A stretch of DNA of 58,806 bases from Pseudobutyrivibrio xylanivorans DSM 14809 (GCF_900141825.1 NZ_FQYQ01000019.1:1-58806), one strand, 5' to 3'; shown: positions 6,911-16,442, counted from the stretch's first letter. Notes: a model not told the origin generated them from the letters alone. Translations and numbers: made by a program.

Positions 6911-8791
6911 TTAATTACCCTTATATGTTTCAAGATAAACTAGAAGAACAGAAATATCTGCTGGGCTTACTCCAGATATTCTTGATGCCTGTCCAATGTT
7001 AGCTGGACGTAGTTTTGTAAGCTTCTGTCTTGCTTCTAAACGTAAACTAGAAACATCCTCATAATTAATATTTTGTGGTATAACTTTAGATTCAAGTTTT
7101 TTAAACTGTTCTACCTGTTTTGCCTGTCTTGTTAGATAACCTTCGTATTTAATATAGATATTTACCTCTTCTCTTACTTCATCAGAAAGCTCTGGTCTCT
7201 CTGGATCAATAGGAGCAAGCTTATCATAATCAAGCTCTGGTCTTCTAATTAAGTCTACTAACTTTATACCATTTGAAAGAGGAATACTTCCATAAGATTC
7301 AAGAAGAGCTTGAACCTCTTTTCTAGCACCAATATTAATTTCCTTAATTCTGGCAACCTCTTTCTCTATCTGTCTTTCCTTTTCAACTACATGCTCATAA
7401 CGCTCTTTTGATAAGAGTCCAACCTGATAACCAATCTTTGAAAGTCTCAAATCAGCATTATCCTGACGAAGTAAAAGTCTATACTCAGCACGTGAAGTCA
7501 TCATACGATATGGTTCTTTTGTCTCCTTAGTAACAAGGTCATCAATAAGAACACCAATATAAGAATTACTTCTATCAAGAATCATTGGTTCTTTTCCAAG
7601 AAGCTTAAGTGAAGCATTAATACCTGCAACTAATCCCTGAGCTGCAGCTTCTTCATATCCACTACTTCCATTAAACTGGCCAGCAGCGAAAAGACCATCA
7701 ATATCTTTAAACTCTAAACTAGCTTTAAGCTGAGTAGCATTAATACAATCGTACTCTATCGCATATGCGTTACGAACAATTTTGCAATTTTCAAGTCCAG
7801 GTACTGTTCTGTACATAGCATACTGAACATCCTCTGGCATAGAAGAACTCATACCACCAATATACATTTCGTTTGTATTAAGACCTTCTGGTTCAACAAA
7901 AAGCTGATGACGATTCTTATCTGCAAAACGAACAACCTTGTCTTCAATACTTGGACAATATCTTGGACCAGTTCCTTCAATTACACCAGAATACATTGGT
8001 GAACGATCAAGGTTTGCTCTAATAATTTCGTGTGTTTTCTCATTAGTATACGTAAGATAACATGGAACCTGTTCAATCTGAACAGACTCTCTAGGTGTAC
8101 TAAATGAAAATGGAATTACAGGGTCATCACCATACTGTGGTTCCATCTTAGAATAGTCAATTGAATTACTATCAATTCTTGCCGGAGTACCAGTTTTAAA
8201 GCGGTTCATTTCTACATTATTAGCTAATAATGAATCGGTTAGATGATTAGCAGCCTTTAAACCATTAGGACCATTATGTTCTATTACATCACCATATAAA
8301 CATCTTGCTCTAAGATATGTTCCAGTACAAATTACAACAGCTCTACAATGATAAGTTGCACCAGAAAGAGTCTTAACACCTGCTACTTTATTATCTTCAA
8401 TAATTAACTCAGTAACTTCTGCCTGTCTTAAAGTAAGGTTTTCAGTATCCTGCATAGTCTTTCTCATTCTCTGAGAATAAGCTGCTTTATCAGCCTGAGC
8501 TCTAAGTGAATGTACTGCAGGCCCCTTTGAACTATTTAACATTTTAGACTGGATAAAGGTATGATCAATATTAATACCCATCTGTCCGCCAAGTGCATCA
8601 AGCTCTCTTACAAGATGTCCCTTTGAACTACCACCAATGTTTGGATTACATGGCATCATTGCAACTGAATCCATGCTAACTGTAAAACAAATTGTATTTA
8701 ATCCCATGCGGGCAGAAGCAAGTGCAGCTTCGCAACCTGCATGACCAGCTCCTATAACAACTACATCATAGGATTCTTCAACGTGACTCAT
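6911..8791 (-). CDS. mnmG: tRNA uridine-34 carboxymethylaminomethyl enzyme MnmG (GidA)
   Basis: 626 residues, full length. The FAD-binding [13 protein letters not shown] is at about 13-25; [24 protein letters not shown] (about 46-69) and [15 protein letters not shown] (about 275) are MnmG signatures. The C-terminal helical domain ending near [34 protein letters not shown] binds MnmE and tRNA. With MnmE it adds cmnm5 to U34 of certain tRNAs using FAD, methylene-THF and glycine. It lies 19 bp after mnmE. Confidence 0.98.
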   Translation of the reverse strand: MSHVEESYDVVVIGAGHAGCEAALASARMGLNTICFTVSMDSVAMMPCNPNIGGSSKGHLVRELDALGGQMGINIDHTFIQSKMLNSSKGPAVHSLRAQADKAAYSQRMRKTMQDTENLTLRQAEVTELIIEDNKVAGVKTLSGATYHCRAVVICTGTYLRARCLYGDVIEHNGPNGLKAANHLTDSLLANNVEMNRFKTGTPARIDSNSIDYSKMEPQYGDDPVIPFSFSTPRESVQIEQVPCYLTYTNEKTHEIIRANLDRSPMYSGVIEGTGPRYCPSIEDKVVRFADKNRHQLFVEPEGLNTNEMYIGGMSSSMPEDVQYAMYRTVPGLENCKIVRNAYAIEYDCINATQLKASLEFKDIDGLFAAGQFNGSSGYEEAAAQGLVAGINASLKLLGKEPMILDRSNSYIGVLIDDLVTKETKEPYRMMTSRAEYRLLLRQDNADLRLSKIGYQVGLLSKERYEHVVEKERQIEKEVARIKEINIGARKEVQALLESYGSIPLSNGIKLVDLIRRPELDYDKLAPIDPERPELSDEVREEVNIYIKYEGYLTRQAKQVEQFKKLESKVIPQNINYEDVSSLRLEARQKLTKLRPANIGQASRISGVSPADISVLLVYLETYKGN

Positions 8792-8810
8792 TTATTACTC
8801 CTTACTACTT

Positions 8811-10181
8811 TTACTTTCCCATACAGAATTCTAAGAAAATTTTATTAGCTAAATCATCATCAATAGTTTCACCAGTGATTTCACCTAGAAAGTTATATGC
8901 ATCCATTAAATCAATTGAGAAGAAATCCTCTGGCATCATATTATCGATACTATTTAAAACATTAGACAAACTATTCTTTGCGTTAGTTAAACATCCAGCC
9001 TGTCTGGAATTTGTAATATACAAAGTATCATCAGATTTAACCTGACCACTGAAAAACATGTCCGTAATTTTAGATTCTAAAGCTTTTAGTCCATCTAAGC
9101 TTACAGATGAGAAAGAAATAACAGGTTTATTATATTTATTGTATATTTCTTCCTCGCTAATTTTTGATACGAGGTCAGATTTATTAAGTAAAATTATTAC
9201 TTTTTTATCTATAATCTTATCAATAATGAATTCATCATTCTCATCTAGGGGTCTTGATGAATCAATTACAAATAAAATCAAATCAGCATCATCAATAGAA
9301 TCTAAAGCTTTATCAACTCCTATTTTTTCTACAATATCATCGGTCTCTCTTATACCTGCTGTATCAATAATATTAAGAGAAACTCCATTAATTGTAATCT
9401 GCTCTTCCAAAGTATCTCTTGTAGTTCCAGGAATATCAGTTACGATTGCTCTTTCTCTTCTACTTAAGGTGTTTAAAAGAGATGATTTACCAGCATTTGG
9501 TTTACCTAAAATAAGAGTATTAATTCCTTCTTTTAAAATATGACCTGAATTAAAAGAATTAATTAAATCATTAACTCTTTCAAGCATATCATTTACTTTT
9601 ACTCTTAATTCTTCAGGATAATCTGTTAAATCATAATGTTCAGGATCATCAAGTGCTGATTCAATATATGCTGTTTCATAAAGAATCTTATCTCTTAAAT
9701 CAACAATAATTTTATTTAAAGAACCAGATAATTGTTTAATAGAATTCTTCATAGCAAGTTCTGAATTTGAAGAAATCAAATCCATAACTGATTCAGCTTC
9801 TGATAAATCTATTCTTCCATTTAAAAATGCTCTTTTTGTAAACTCACCAGGTTCTGCTATTCTTGCTCCTGATTCAATTAAAAGTGAAAGTACTTTTTTA
9901 AGAATAAGTACACCACCATGACAATCTATTTCAATAGTATCTTCTGTAGTGTAACTTCTTGGAGCCTTCATAAGCATTATCAATACTTCATCAATGATTT
10001 CATCATTTGAAACTATATGACCATATTGAATAGTATGACTGTCACAATCTGCTAACTTATTTTTTCCACGAAAAATAGAATCAACTATAGCAATTGATTC
10101 TTCTCCACTGACACGGATTATTCCAATGCCTGAACTATTCATAGATGTAGCAATAGCACAAATGGTATCAGAATGATACAT
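8811..10181 (-). CDS. mnmE: tRNA modification GTPase MnmE (TrmE)
   Basis: 456 residues from the ATG at 10181. GGAGG lies 5 bp upstream; the in-frame TTG at 10193 overlaps that ribosome site and is rejected. N-terminal formyl-THF-binding domain (DTICAIATSMNSSGIGIIRVSGEE), helical domain, then an inserted G domain with GKPNAGKSS (G1), DIPGTTRD (G2), DTAG (G3) and NKSD (G4). It ends CMGK, the conserved C-terminal cysteine motif (usually CIGK). Partner of MnmG. It starts a new transcription unit: a terminator-like hairpin lies between it and jag. Confidence 0.97.
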   Translation of the reverse strand: MYHSDTICAIATSMNSSGIGIIRVSGEESIAIVDSIFRGKNKLADCDSHTIQYGHIVSNDEIIDEVLIMLMKAPRSYTTEDTIEIDCHGGVLILKKVLSLLIESGARIAEPGEFTKRAFLNGRIDLSEAESVMDLISSNSELAMKNSIKQLSGSLNKIIVDLRDKILYETAYIESALDDPEHYDLTDYPEELRVKVNDMLERVNDLINSFNSGHILKEGINTLILGKPNAGKSSLLNTLSRRERAIVTDIPGTTRDTLEEQITINGVSLNIIDTAGIRETDDIVEKIGVDKALDSIDDADLILFVIDSSRPLDENDEFIIDKIIDKKVIILLNKSDLVSKISEEEIYNKYNKPVISFSSVSLDGLKALESKITDMFFSGQVKSDDTLYITNSRQAGCLTNAKNSLSNVLNSIDNMMPEDFFSIDLMDAYNFLGEITGETIDDDLANKIFLEFCMGK

Positions 10182-10239
10182 ATTAGCCTCCAAACTATTT
10201 ATCTTATAGAGTTCATAAGTAAATTATAAAATCTATAAA

Positions 10240-10278
10240 ACAAACAACAAGGGTTAGCCTAATTATAAGACTAACCCT
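10240..10278 (-). terminator. Terminator after jag
   Basis: On the minus strand AGGGTTAG, a 13-nt loop, CTAACCCT, then TTGTTGTTTG. It is an 8-bp stem with a T/G-rich tail, in the 111-bp gap before mnmE, and would end the rpmH-to-jag unit. Confidence 0.65.
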
Positions 10279-10292
10279 AAAAAATCAAAAGA

Positions 10293-10922
10293 TTATTTCT
10301 TAAGTGTAATAACTACGTAGCGATATGGCTCCTCACCCTCTGAATGAGTTGTAACATTATTATCATTCTGAAGAGCAGAATGGATAATGCGTCTCTCATA
10401 AGGATTCATAGCTTCAAGAGTAACTGCCTTCTTAGTTCTCTTAACCTTGCTAGCCATATTCTTTGCAAGATTTTCTAAAGTCTCTTTTCTACGACGTCTG
10501 TAATCTTCTGTATCAATCTTAACTCTTGTATACTTTTCAGAAGAACGATTAACAGCTAAGTTTGTAAGATACTGTAAGGAATCAAGTGTCTGACCACGCT
10601 TACCAATTAATACACCCATCTCTGGACCAGCAAGATCAATTAAAAGAGTCTCATCACTTTCATTGAATTCCATAGAAATATTAACTTCAAGCTGCATAGC
10701 CTCGAATACACCATCAAGGAAATCCTTTGCAACCTGCTTTGGATCTTCTTCAGTAGAAATAACTACCTTAATTACAGCATCTTTAGAACCAATACCAAGA
10801 AAACCAGAGCTTCCTTCTTCAACCACTTCGTATTTAATTTCGCTAGAAGTTACACCTAATGAAACTGTTGCATTTGTAAGAGCGTCATCAACAGTCTTAC
10901 CAGTAAACTCTTTAAATTCCAT
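10293..10922 (-). CDS. jag: RNA-binding protein Jag (KhpB)
   Basis: 209 residues with all three expected domains. Jag-N (EFTGKTVDDALTNATVSLGV and SSGFLGIGSKDAVIKV, 1-53); a KH domain with GKRGQTLDSLQYL (about 112-124); a C-terminal R3H domain with NPYERRIIHSALQ (about 173-185). It is a cytoplasmic RNA-binding regulator; in streptococci the KhpA/KhpB pair affects cell elongation. It lies 14 bp after yidC, the conserved pairing in Firmicutes. Confidence 0.96.
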   Translation of the reverse strand: MEFKEFTGKTVDDALTNATVSLGVTSSEIKYEVVEEGSSGFLGIGSKDAVIKVVISTEEDPKQVAKDFLDGVFEAMQLEVNISMEFNESDETLLIDLAGPEMGVLIGKRGQTLDSLQYLTNLAVNRSSEKYTRVKIDTEDYRRRRKETLENLAKNMASKVKRTKKAVTLEAMNPYERRIIHSALQNDNNVTTHSEGEEPYRYVVITLKK

Positions 10923-10936
10923 TATTAAGTTCCCCC

Positions 10937-12211
10937 TTATTTATTATTCATTTCGTTAAATTCTTTAACAAGATTTGCCTTTGAAGCAAGTGAACCACTG
11001 CTAGCTTTAGATCTAAATTCATCAGCCTTCTTTAAAGCATCAGCATCATCACTTTCAACACTAGTCTTGCTATACATAGAATCAATCTTTGTGCTCATAC
11101 GAGCAGCCTCATAAATCTGAGCCTGACGTATACCACGCTTTTCAGCCTTAGCAGCAGCTTTTTCCTTATTCTTCTCAATAATGCTCTCAAGATCAATCTT
11201 TTCGAAATGCTTATTTAGGAAATACTGCTGAATAATACGTACAACAGCACCAGCAATCCAGTAAAGACCAAGACCTACAGGAACTGAAAAACAAATGAAA
11301 AGAGACATAAGTGGCATCATAAGATTCATTGTCTTCATCTGTTGTGCCATCTGCTCTGACTGTCCTTCAGTAGAAGTAGGTGTAAGCTTAATATTTGCCA
11401 TCTGTGAAAGATATGAGCAAACAGGAATAAGTAAAGCACAAATAATAAGCCCAAAATTCTTAGTATCAGCTGACCATCCATCTTTAATAAGATTAAGTGG
11501 AGTATCTGAAATATTAAGTACAAATAAGTAATTAATTTTCTCAAGCTTTGCAACGACTGTATCAACAGAAGAAGCTAAAGCTGGAAAATTAGATGTAACA
11601 GCTTCCCAACCGGCTGATGGAAGCTTATATAGTACATCAATAATAGAATCTGAAATAACTGTAGTATCACTACCAGTAAAAGTAGGTCTAAGATTCTTAA
11701 CGCCTGACTCATCAAATATGTTCTGCATTGTAGTAGCAAAACCATCTGTAGCCATAATACCGTTTACAAGCTCTGTAAATACATTCTTTACAGAAGAAAT
11801 GTAAGCTGGAACATTATAAAATACTCTATAAAGTGCAAAGAGAATTGGCATCTGAATTAACATATAAACACAGCTACCTGTAGGTGAAATACCGTATTTA
11901 TCGTAAAGAGCCTGAGTTTCACTCTGCTGAGCCTGCATAGAGGCCTGATCCTTCTTACCCTTATATTTATCTTGAATAGCCTTCATCTCAGGCTGCATCT
12001 TACGTGTAAGAACAGCAAACTTCTGCTGTTTATATGTAAGAGGAAACATACAAAGGTAAATAAAAATTGTAAAAATAACAATTGTAAGAGCTATATTCTC
12101 AATACCGATAGATGCAAGAAGAATATAAATCTTGTCCATAAACCAACCAAGAACCTTAGCAATAGGTCCTAAGATTGAACCGTCATAAGCGGTTAATAAA
12201 AGCTCGCTCAA
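10937..12211 (-). CDS. yidC: Membrane protein insertase YidC
   Basis: 424 residues. The start is TTG at 12211 with GGAGG 7 bp upstream and no suitable ATG nearby. The conserved core is clear: FPLTYKQQKF, KMQPEMKAIQDKYKGKKDQ, YGISPTGSCVYMLIQMPIL and the C-terminal helices PLMSLFICFSVPVGLGLYW. A large insertion (about 150-250) lies between transmembrane helices 2 and 3, as in other Lachnospiraceae-type YidC. At the position of the groove arginine (R73 of Bacillus SpoIIIJ, in IRLLILPL) it has Y52 (IYLCMFPL). There is no lipobox. The tail is charged and rich in Lys/Ala/Ser. It inserts proteins in the membrane alone or with Sec. Confidence 0.95.
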   Translation of the reverse strand: MSELLLTAYDGSILGPIAKVLGWFMDKIYILLASIGIENIALTIVIFTIFIYLCMFPLTYKQQKFAVLTRKMQPEMKAIQDKYKGKKDQASMQAQQSETQALYDKYGISPTGSCVYMLIQMPILFALYRVFYNVPAYISSVKNVFTELVNGIMATDGFATTMQNIFDESGVKNLRPTFTGSDTTVISDSIIDVLYKLPSAGWEAVTSNFPALASSVDTVVAKLEKINYLFVLNISDTPLNLIKDGWSADTKNFGLIICALLIPVCSYLSQMANIKLTPTSTEGQSEQMAQQMKTMNLMMPLMSLFICFSVPVGLGLYWIAGAVVRIIQQYFLNKHFEKIDLESIIEKNKEKAAAKAEKRGIRQAQIYEAARMSTKIDSMYSKTSVESDDADALKKADEFRSKASSGSLASKANLVKEFNEMNNK

Positions 12212-12221
12212 TGTAAAACCT

Positions 12222-12240
12222 CCAGTTTTTATGGAACTGG
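12222..12240 (-). promoter_or_regulatory. Hairpin spanning yidD stop and yidC ribosome site
   Basis: On the minus strand CCAGTT, a 7-nt loop, AACTGG, followed at once by AGG. The yidD TAA lies in the loop, and the 3' arm includes the TGG that begins the yidC TGGAGG site. A ribosome finishing yidD would open it, giving translational coupling. Confidence 0.55.
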
Positions 12241-12441
12241 ATCATATCCACCATGAGAAAAAGGATTACAACGAATGATACGCCATAATGCTAAACCACC
12301 ACCCTTAATAGCTCCATATTTTTCAACAGCCTGAAGCCCATAATTAGAACAACTAGGACAATAAGGGCATTTAGTAGTTTTCATTGGAGATATATATTTT
12401 TGGTAAAACTTAATTAAAAATATAAAGAGTCTCTTTAACAT
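12229..12441 (-). CDS. yidD: Membrane protein insertion efficiency factor YidD
   Basis: 70 residues, normal length. Family features: an N-terminal amphipathic helix ([15 protein letters not shown]), the cysteine pattern [24 protein letters not shown], and the ending [14 protein letters not shown]. YidD is a small membrane-associated protein that aids YidC-dependent insertion. It sits between rnpA and yidC in the classical order, 33 bp after rnpA. Confidence 0.96.
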   Translation of the reverse strand: MLKRLFIFLIKFYQKYISPMKTTKCPYCPSCSNYGLQAVEKYGAIKGGGLALWRIIRCNPFSHGGYDPVP

Positions 12442-12474
12442 ACTTATTCATCATAATGGAAATGATAATTCCAA

Positions 12475-12813
12475 TTATTTTCGAGTTACTTTATGAAGAT
12501 TTGCAAGATGAAGCAAAGATTTTTGTATCTCATCGAAAGTTGCTGAAGCTGCGGCTTCTCTTACAACGACTACAATGTCCAAACCACTATTGAACATCTC
12601 TTCATTTAGTCTATAACTTTCTCTTATCAGTCTCGTCAAATGATGTCTAACTACCGAATTTCCAACCTTTTTACTAACAGAAATTCCAATGCGATTTCGA
12701 TCCGTATTATTATGGTAGATATACATAACGAGCTGGCGATTAGCTTTGGACACACCTCTTCTGTATACCAGAGTGAAGTCTTTATTCTTTTTTAGCGATT
12801 CACTAAATTCCAT
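12475..12813 (-). CDS. rnpA: Ribonuclease P protein component
   Basis: 112 residues. The signature RNR motif is degenerate but clear (NRIGISVSKKVGNSVVRHHLTRLIRESYR, about 55-83), with the N-terminal LKKNKDFTLVYRRG. It binds the P RNA and helps remove tRNA 5' leaders. It lies 48 bp after rpmH with a weak terminator-like hairpin between. Start ATG with an AAAGGAAA site. Confidence 0.96.
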   Translation of the reverse strand: MEFSESLKKNKDFTLVYRRGVSKANRQLVMYIYHNNTDRNRIGISVSKKVGNSVVRHHLTRLIRESYRLNEEMFNSGLDIVVVVREAAASATFDEIQKSLLHLANLHKVTRK

Positions 12814-12832
12814 AACAAAAATTTTCCTTTAA

Positions 12833-12860
12833 ATAGAAAGAAAGACCACATGGTCTGTGG
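12833..12860 (-). terminator. Weak terminator/attenuator between rpmH and rnpA
   Basis: On the minus strand CCACA, loop GACCA, TGTGG, then TCTTTCTTTC. A 5-bp stem with an interrupted T tract would allow read-through and could set more rpmH than rnpA transcript. Confidence 0.4.
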
Positions 12861-12861
12861 C

Positions 12862-12996
12862 CTAAGCTGATAACTTCTTTCTTCCTTTTGCACGTCTAGC
12901 AGCAAGTACCTTACGTCCGCCTGCTGTGCTCATTCTAGATCTAAATCCATGAACTTTGGATCTCTGTCTCTTTTTTGGTTGATATGTCATCTTCAT
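12862..12996 (-). CDS. rpmH: 50S ribosomal protein L34
   Basis: 44 residues beginning [18 protein letters not shown] and ending [10 protein letters not shown], an almost textbook L34 (third residue Met instead of the usual Arg). Too short for many ORF callers. AGGAGGTGG lies about 8 bp before the ATG at 12996. First gene of the leftward rpmH-rnpA-yidD-yidC-jag operon, with a strong promoter at 13037-13065. Confidence 0.98.
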   Translation of the reverse strand: MKMTYQPKKRQRSKVHGFRSRMSTAGGRKVLAARRAKGRKKLSA

Positions 12997-13036
12997 AATA
13001 TATCCACCTCCTCTTTATGAGAAAACATCAGTTGAA

Positions 13037-13065
13037 ATTATAAAGGGAAAAGCCTATAAAGTCAA
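13037..13065 (-). promoter_or_regulatory. Sigma-A promoter of rpmH operon
   Basis: On the minus strand TTGACT, 17-bp spacer, TATAAT, about 40 bp upstream of the rpmH start. This is the best -10 match in the window. Confidence 0.88.
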
Positions 13066-13097
13066 TAAAAAAACGATTATTTAAATATAGAATTCAT

Positions 13098-13459
13098 TGT
13101 GGATAACTAAAAAACACAATATCTTAATAATATTATATTTTTTGAATACTAAATGTTGTGTTCAAAGCCCTAAAAAAATAATATTGTTATCTACAATGTG
13201 TGGAAAACTATGTGGATAAGATGTGATAAAAATCAATTTATCCACAATAATTATATAAATTATAGTAAAATAAAGGCCTAAAACTGTGGAAAACTGAATT
13301 TGACTATTGTGGATAAAAAATAACAGGCCAAATATAGGCTCAAATTTCAAAAATAAGGCTCTTTTCTTCTTAAACAATCCCCTACACCATTATTATAGTA
13401 AATATTGCTAAAATGCCTTATTTAGTTTAGAATATTAAATAGTTTAAAATTGTGGATAA
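13098..13459. other. oriC: oriC, DnaA-box cluster upstream of dnaA
   Basis: In the 475-bp gap between rpmH and dnaA I find five exact TTATCCACA boxes: 13098 (-), 13211 (-), 13238 (+), 13308 (-) and 13451 (-). Three one-mismatch boxes lie at 13187 (+, TTATCTACA), 13199 (-, TTTTCCACA) and 13285 (-, TTTTCCACA). The region is AT-rich and holds no convincing gene. The gene strand flips across it, as expected for an origin. The box at 13451 lies between the dnaA promoter and start, suiting autorepression. Confidence 0.93.
13405..13433 (+). promoter_or_regulatory. Likely dnaA promoter
   Basis: TTGCTA, 17-bp spacer, TAGAAT, about 40 bp upstream of the dnaA ATG. A DnaA box lies just downstream at 13451. 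Confidence 0.55.
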
Positions 13460-13471
13460 AAGGGACTATAT

Positions 13472-14854
13472 ATGGAAGAAATTGTTAAAAAATGGGATGA
13501 GATACTTTCCTATTTAAAAAATGAATATGCTATTACAGATGTATCTTATGATTCTTGGATCAAACCTCTGGAATTATTTCAAATAGAAGATAATAAATTA
13601 TATCTTACATACAGTGGTGATCAAAATACAATGACTCTTAGTTATGTAACAAGAAAATATGCTACACCACTCAAAGTAACAATCGCAGAAATCACAGGAA
13701 TTCAATTCGATGAAATCTTAGTTATCTCTCAAGATAATGCAAATCAAATCAAAAAAGAAAAAAACGTAAATATTAATATAGAAGAAGCTCCAACATATAA
13801 TGAAAAGAAAATTGGAAATACTACTATAAATCCAAAGTTTACATTTGATAATTTTGTCGTTGGTAGAAACAACAGATTTGCTCAAACTGCAGCACTTGCA
13901 GTTGCCGAATCACCTGGTGAATTTTACAATCCCCTATATATATATGGAGGACCTGGACTTGGTAAAACTCACTTAATGCAGGCAATCGGAAATTACATCG
14001 AAAATCAGAATCCAAATACTCATATTCTATATGTAACTTCAGAGGAATTTACAAACGAAGTTATTGAAAACATGAGAGCAAATTCTAATGCAACTGCAAT
14101 GCAGCGCTTTAGAGATAAATATAGAACAGTTGATGTTTTAATGGTTGATGATATCCAGTTTATTATAGGAAAGGAAGCAACTCAGGAAGAGTTTTTCCAT
14201 ACCTTTAATGCTCTCCACGCTATGGGAAAGCAGATTGTTATTTCATCTGATAAACCACCAAAGGATATGGAAACTTTAGATGACCGTTTCAAATCAAGAT
14301 TCGATATGGGTCTTATGGCAGATATTGGATATCCAGATTATGAAACACGTATGGCCATTCTTAATAAGAAGGTTGAAGATAAGAAATTCAATCTCGATGA
14401 GTCAATTAGAAAATATATTGCTGAAAATATTCAATCAAATATTAGAGAAATTGAGGGAGCTTTAAATAAGCTTATTGCTTTCTCAAGACTTGAAAAAATA
14501 GATATTACAATGGAGATTGCTGAAAGAGAATTACAGAATTTTATATCTCCTAATATCTCAAGAGAAATTACACCACAGCTTATTATAGAAGTAGTTGCAG
14601 AACATTTTAATCTTACAGTTGATCAAATGGCATCAAAGAATAGATCAAACAATGTTGCCAGACCAAGACAGATTGCAATGTACTTATGTAATACAATGAC
14701 GGATTCATCGCTTCAGGCAATTGGTCTTCTTCTTGGTGGAAGAGATCATTCTACAATTATTCACGGAGCAAATAAAATCGGTGAAGAAATTGAAAAAGAT
14801 GAAAACACAAAGAGTCTTGTAGAAACAATTAAGAAAAAGATTAATCCAAATTAA
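13472..14854 (+). CDS. dnaA: Chromosomal replication initiator DnaA
   Basis: 460 residues, full length. Domain I (1-80, with YDSWIKPL), a short linker, an AAA+ domain III with Walker A GGPGLGKT (159-166) and Walker B VDVLMVDDIQF, and domain IV with the DnaA-box-binding signature GGRDHSTIIHGANKI near the C-terminus. It opens oriC DNA and loads the helicase. Flanked on both sides by DnaA boxes. The ATG at 13472 has AAAGGGA 7 bp upstream. Confidence 0.99.
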   Translation: MEEIVKKWDEILSYLKNEYAITDVSYDSWIKPLELFQIEDNKLYLTYSGDQNTMTLSYVTRKYATPLKVTIAEITGIQFDEILVISQDNANQIKKEKNVNINIEEAPTYNEKKIGNTTINPKFTFDNFVVGRNNRFAQTAALAVAESPGEFYNPLYIYGGPGLGKTHLMQAIGNYIENQNPNTHILYVTSEEFTNEVIENMRANSNATAMQRFRDKYRTVDVLMVDDIQFIIGKEATQEEFFHTFNALHAMGKQIVISSDKPPKDMETLDDRFKSRFDMGLMADIGYPDYETRMAILNKKVEDKKFNLDESIRKYIAENIQSNIREIEGALNKLIAFSRLEKIDITMEIAERELQNFISPNISREITPQLIIEVVAEHFNLTVDQMASKNRSNNVARPRQIAMYLCNTMTDSSLQAIGLLLGGRDHSTIIHGANKIGEEIEKDENTKSLVETIKKKINPN

Positions 14855-15107
14855 TGTGGAAAACATGTTAATAACATTATGGATAATCTGTGAACAATAT
14901 GTTAATGACTTTTCAAAACGGTAGATATTTAAAAATTTAGACAATTTTTATTCACAAACTATCCATACATTATCAATAATTAATTCACAGATTTTTAAAA
15001 GTTATTAGACCATGTTTTACGTGTAGTTACTGGGGTTTCACAGTTATATACAAATCCACAACCTATAATAAGAATACTAAGAATATATTTTTTATTTATT
15101 TTTTTTG
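14855..15107. other. oriC second part: weaker DnaA boxes and AT-rich tract
   Basis: The gap between dnaA and dnaN carries TGTGGAAAA at 14855, TTATTCACA at 14948 and looser matches near 14991 and 15052 (AAATCCACA). An almost pure A/T stretch (about 15064-15107) follows and would suit the unwinding element. This matches the Bacillus arrangement of boxes on both sides of dnaA. TATAAT at 15064 could be the dnaN -10, but its -35 is poor. Confidence 0.65.
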
Positions 15108-15122
15108 AAAGGGAGAACACCA

Positions 15123-16238
15123 ATGAAAATCACTTGTCAAAAATCTGACCTTGTAAAAGGTGTCAATATTGTTTCAAAAGCAGTTCCAGTTAGAACTACA
15201 ATGGCAATACTTGAATGCATACTTATTGATGCATCATCTGGAGAGATAAAACTTACAGCTAATGATATGGAAATCGGAATAGAAACTATTGTTAATGGTT
15301 CTATTTTAGAAAGAGGTATAATTGCGCTCGATGCAAAGAAGTTTTCTGAAATTGTTAGAAAGCTTCCTGATAATGAAGTTACTATTGAAACAGATTCAGC
15401 TTATAGAACATCAATCACATGTGAAAAGGCTAAGTTTGATATTATAGGAAAATCTGGAGAGGACTTCTCTTATCTTCCTAACATTCAAAGAAATCAACCT
15501 ATTATTATTTCTCAGCTTACTCTTAGAGATATCATTAGACAGACTATCTTCTCAGTTGCTGATAATGAAAATAATAAGATGATGACAGGTGAGCTTATTG
15601 AAATTAAAGATAATAAGCTTAAGGTTGTTGCTCTTGATGGCCATAGAGTATCTATAAGAAATGTTGAACTTAAAAATCCAGCTGAGGATGTTAAGGTAGT
15701 TGTTCCAAAGAAGACACTTAATGAAATCATTAAGATTGTAGACGGTGGTATTGATGACGAAGTAAATATCTTTGTTACTGATAATCACATTATTTTTGAA
15801 TTTGATCAGACTACTGTTGTTTCAAGAATCATTGAAGGTGAATACTTTAAAATTGAGCAGATGCTTTCAGCTGATTATGAGACAAAGATTAAGATTAATA
15901 AAAGAGAATTCTTTGACTGTATTGATAGAGCTACAATCCTTGTTAATGAAGGAGATAAAAAGCCAATTATTGTTAATGCTGCAGGAAATACTATGTCACT
16001 TTCAATTTCATCATTCATTGGTTCTATGAATGAAGATATTGATATTGTTAAAGAGGGTAAGGATATCATGATTGGATTTAATCCAAAGTTTGTTATGGAT
16101 GCCCTTAAGGTTATCGATGATGAAGAAATTAATCTTTATATGCTTAATGCTAAGAGCCCATGCTTCATTAAGGATGATGAAGGTTCATTCATTTACATTG
16201 TTCTTCCTGTAAACTTTAATAATCCAGGAGCAAATTAA
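15123..16238 (+). CDS. dnaN: DNA polymerase III sliding clamp (beta subunit)
   Basis: 371 residues from the ATG at 15123. GAAAGGGAG lies 7 bp upstream; the in-frame TTG at 15105 overlaps the site and is rejected. The three clamp domains are recognisable: MKITCQKSDLVKGVNIVSKAVP (start), IRQTIFSVADNENNKMMTGELIEI (domain II start, about 135-160), and the C-terminal SPCFIKDDEGSFIYIVLPVN. It is a ring-shaped processivity factor binding Pol III and other partners. Its stop overlaps the yaaA start by one base. Confidence 0.98.
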   Translation: MKITCQKSDLVKGVNIVSKAVPVRTTMAILECILIDASSGEIKLTANDMEIGIETIVNGSILERGIIALDAKKFSEIVRKLPDNEVTIETDSAYRTSITCEKAKFDIIGKSGEDFSYLPNIQRNQPIIISQLTLRDIIRQTIFSVADNENNKMMTGELIEIKDNKLKVVALDGHRVSIRNVELKNPAEDVKVVVPKKTLNEIIKIVDGGIDDEVNIFVTDNHIIFEFDQTTVVSRIIEGEYFKIEQMLSADYETKIKINKREFFDCIDRATILVNEGDKKPIIVNAAGNTMSLSISSFIGSMNEDIDIVKEGKDIMIGFNPKFVMDALKVIDDEEINLYMLNAKSPCFIKDDEGSFIYIVLPVNFNNPGAN

Positions 16239-16442
16239 TGGAAAAGATTCAAATTAGAGACGAATTTATTAAATTAGGTCAGCTTCTCAAGCTTGCTAAT
16301 CTTGTTGAATCAGGAGCAATGGCTAAAGAAGTTATTGAAGATGGACTTGTAAAATATAACGGCGAGGTTGAAACTCGCCGTGGTAAAAAGATTTACCCTG
16401 GTGATGTTGTTGAATTTAATGGAGAAAGCGTAATAGTTACTA

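Noticed and set aside
13162-13377. 71-residue minus-strand open frame inside oriC
   Set aside because: It overlaps six DnaA boxes, has no ribosome site, and its hydrophobic, AT-driven composition is what random AT-rich sequence gives.
15012-15027. Possible fourth parS (TGTTTTACGTGTAGTT)
   Set aside because: Five of 16 positions differ from the consensus and the right half-site is destroyed.
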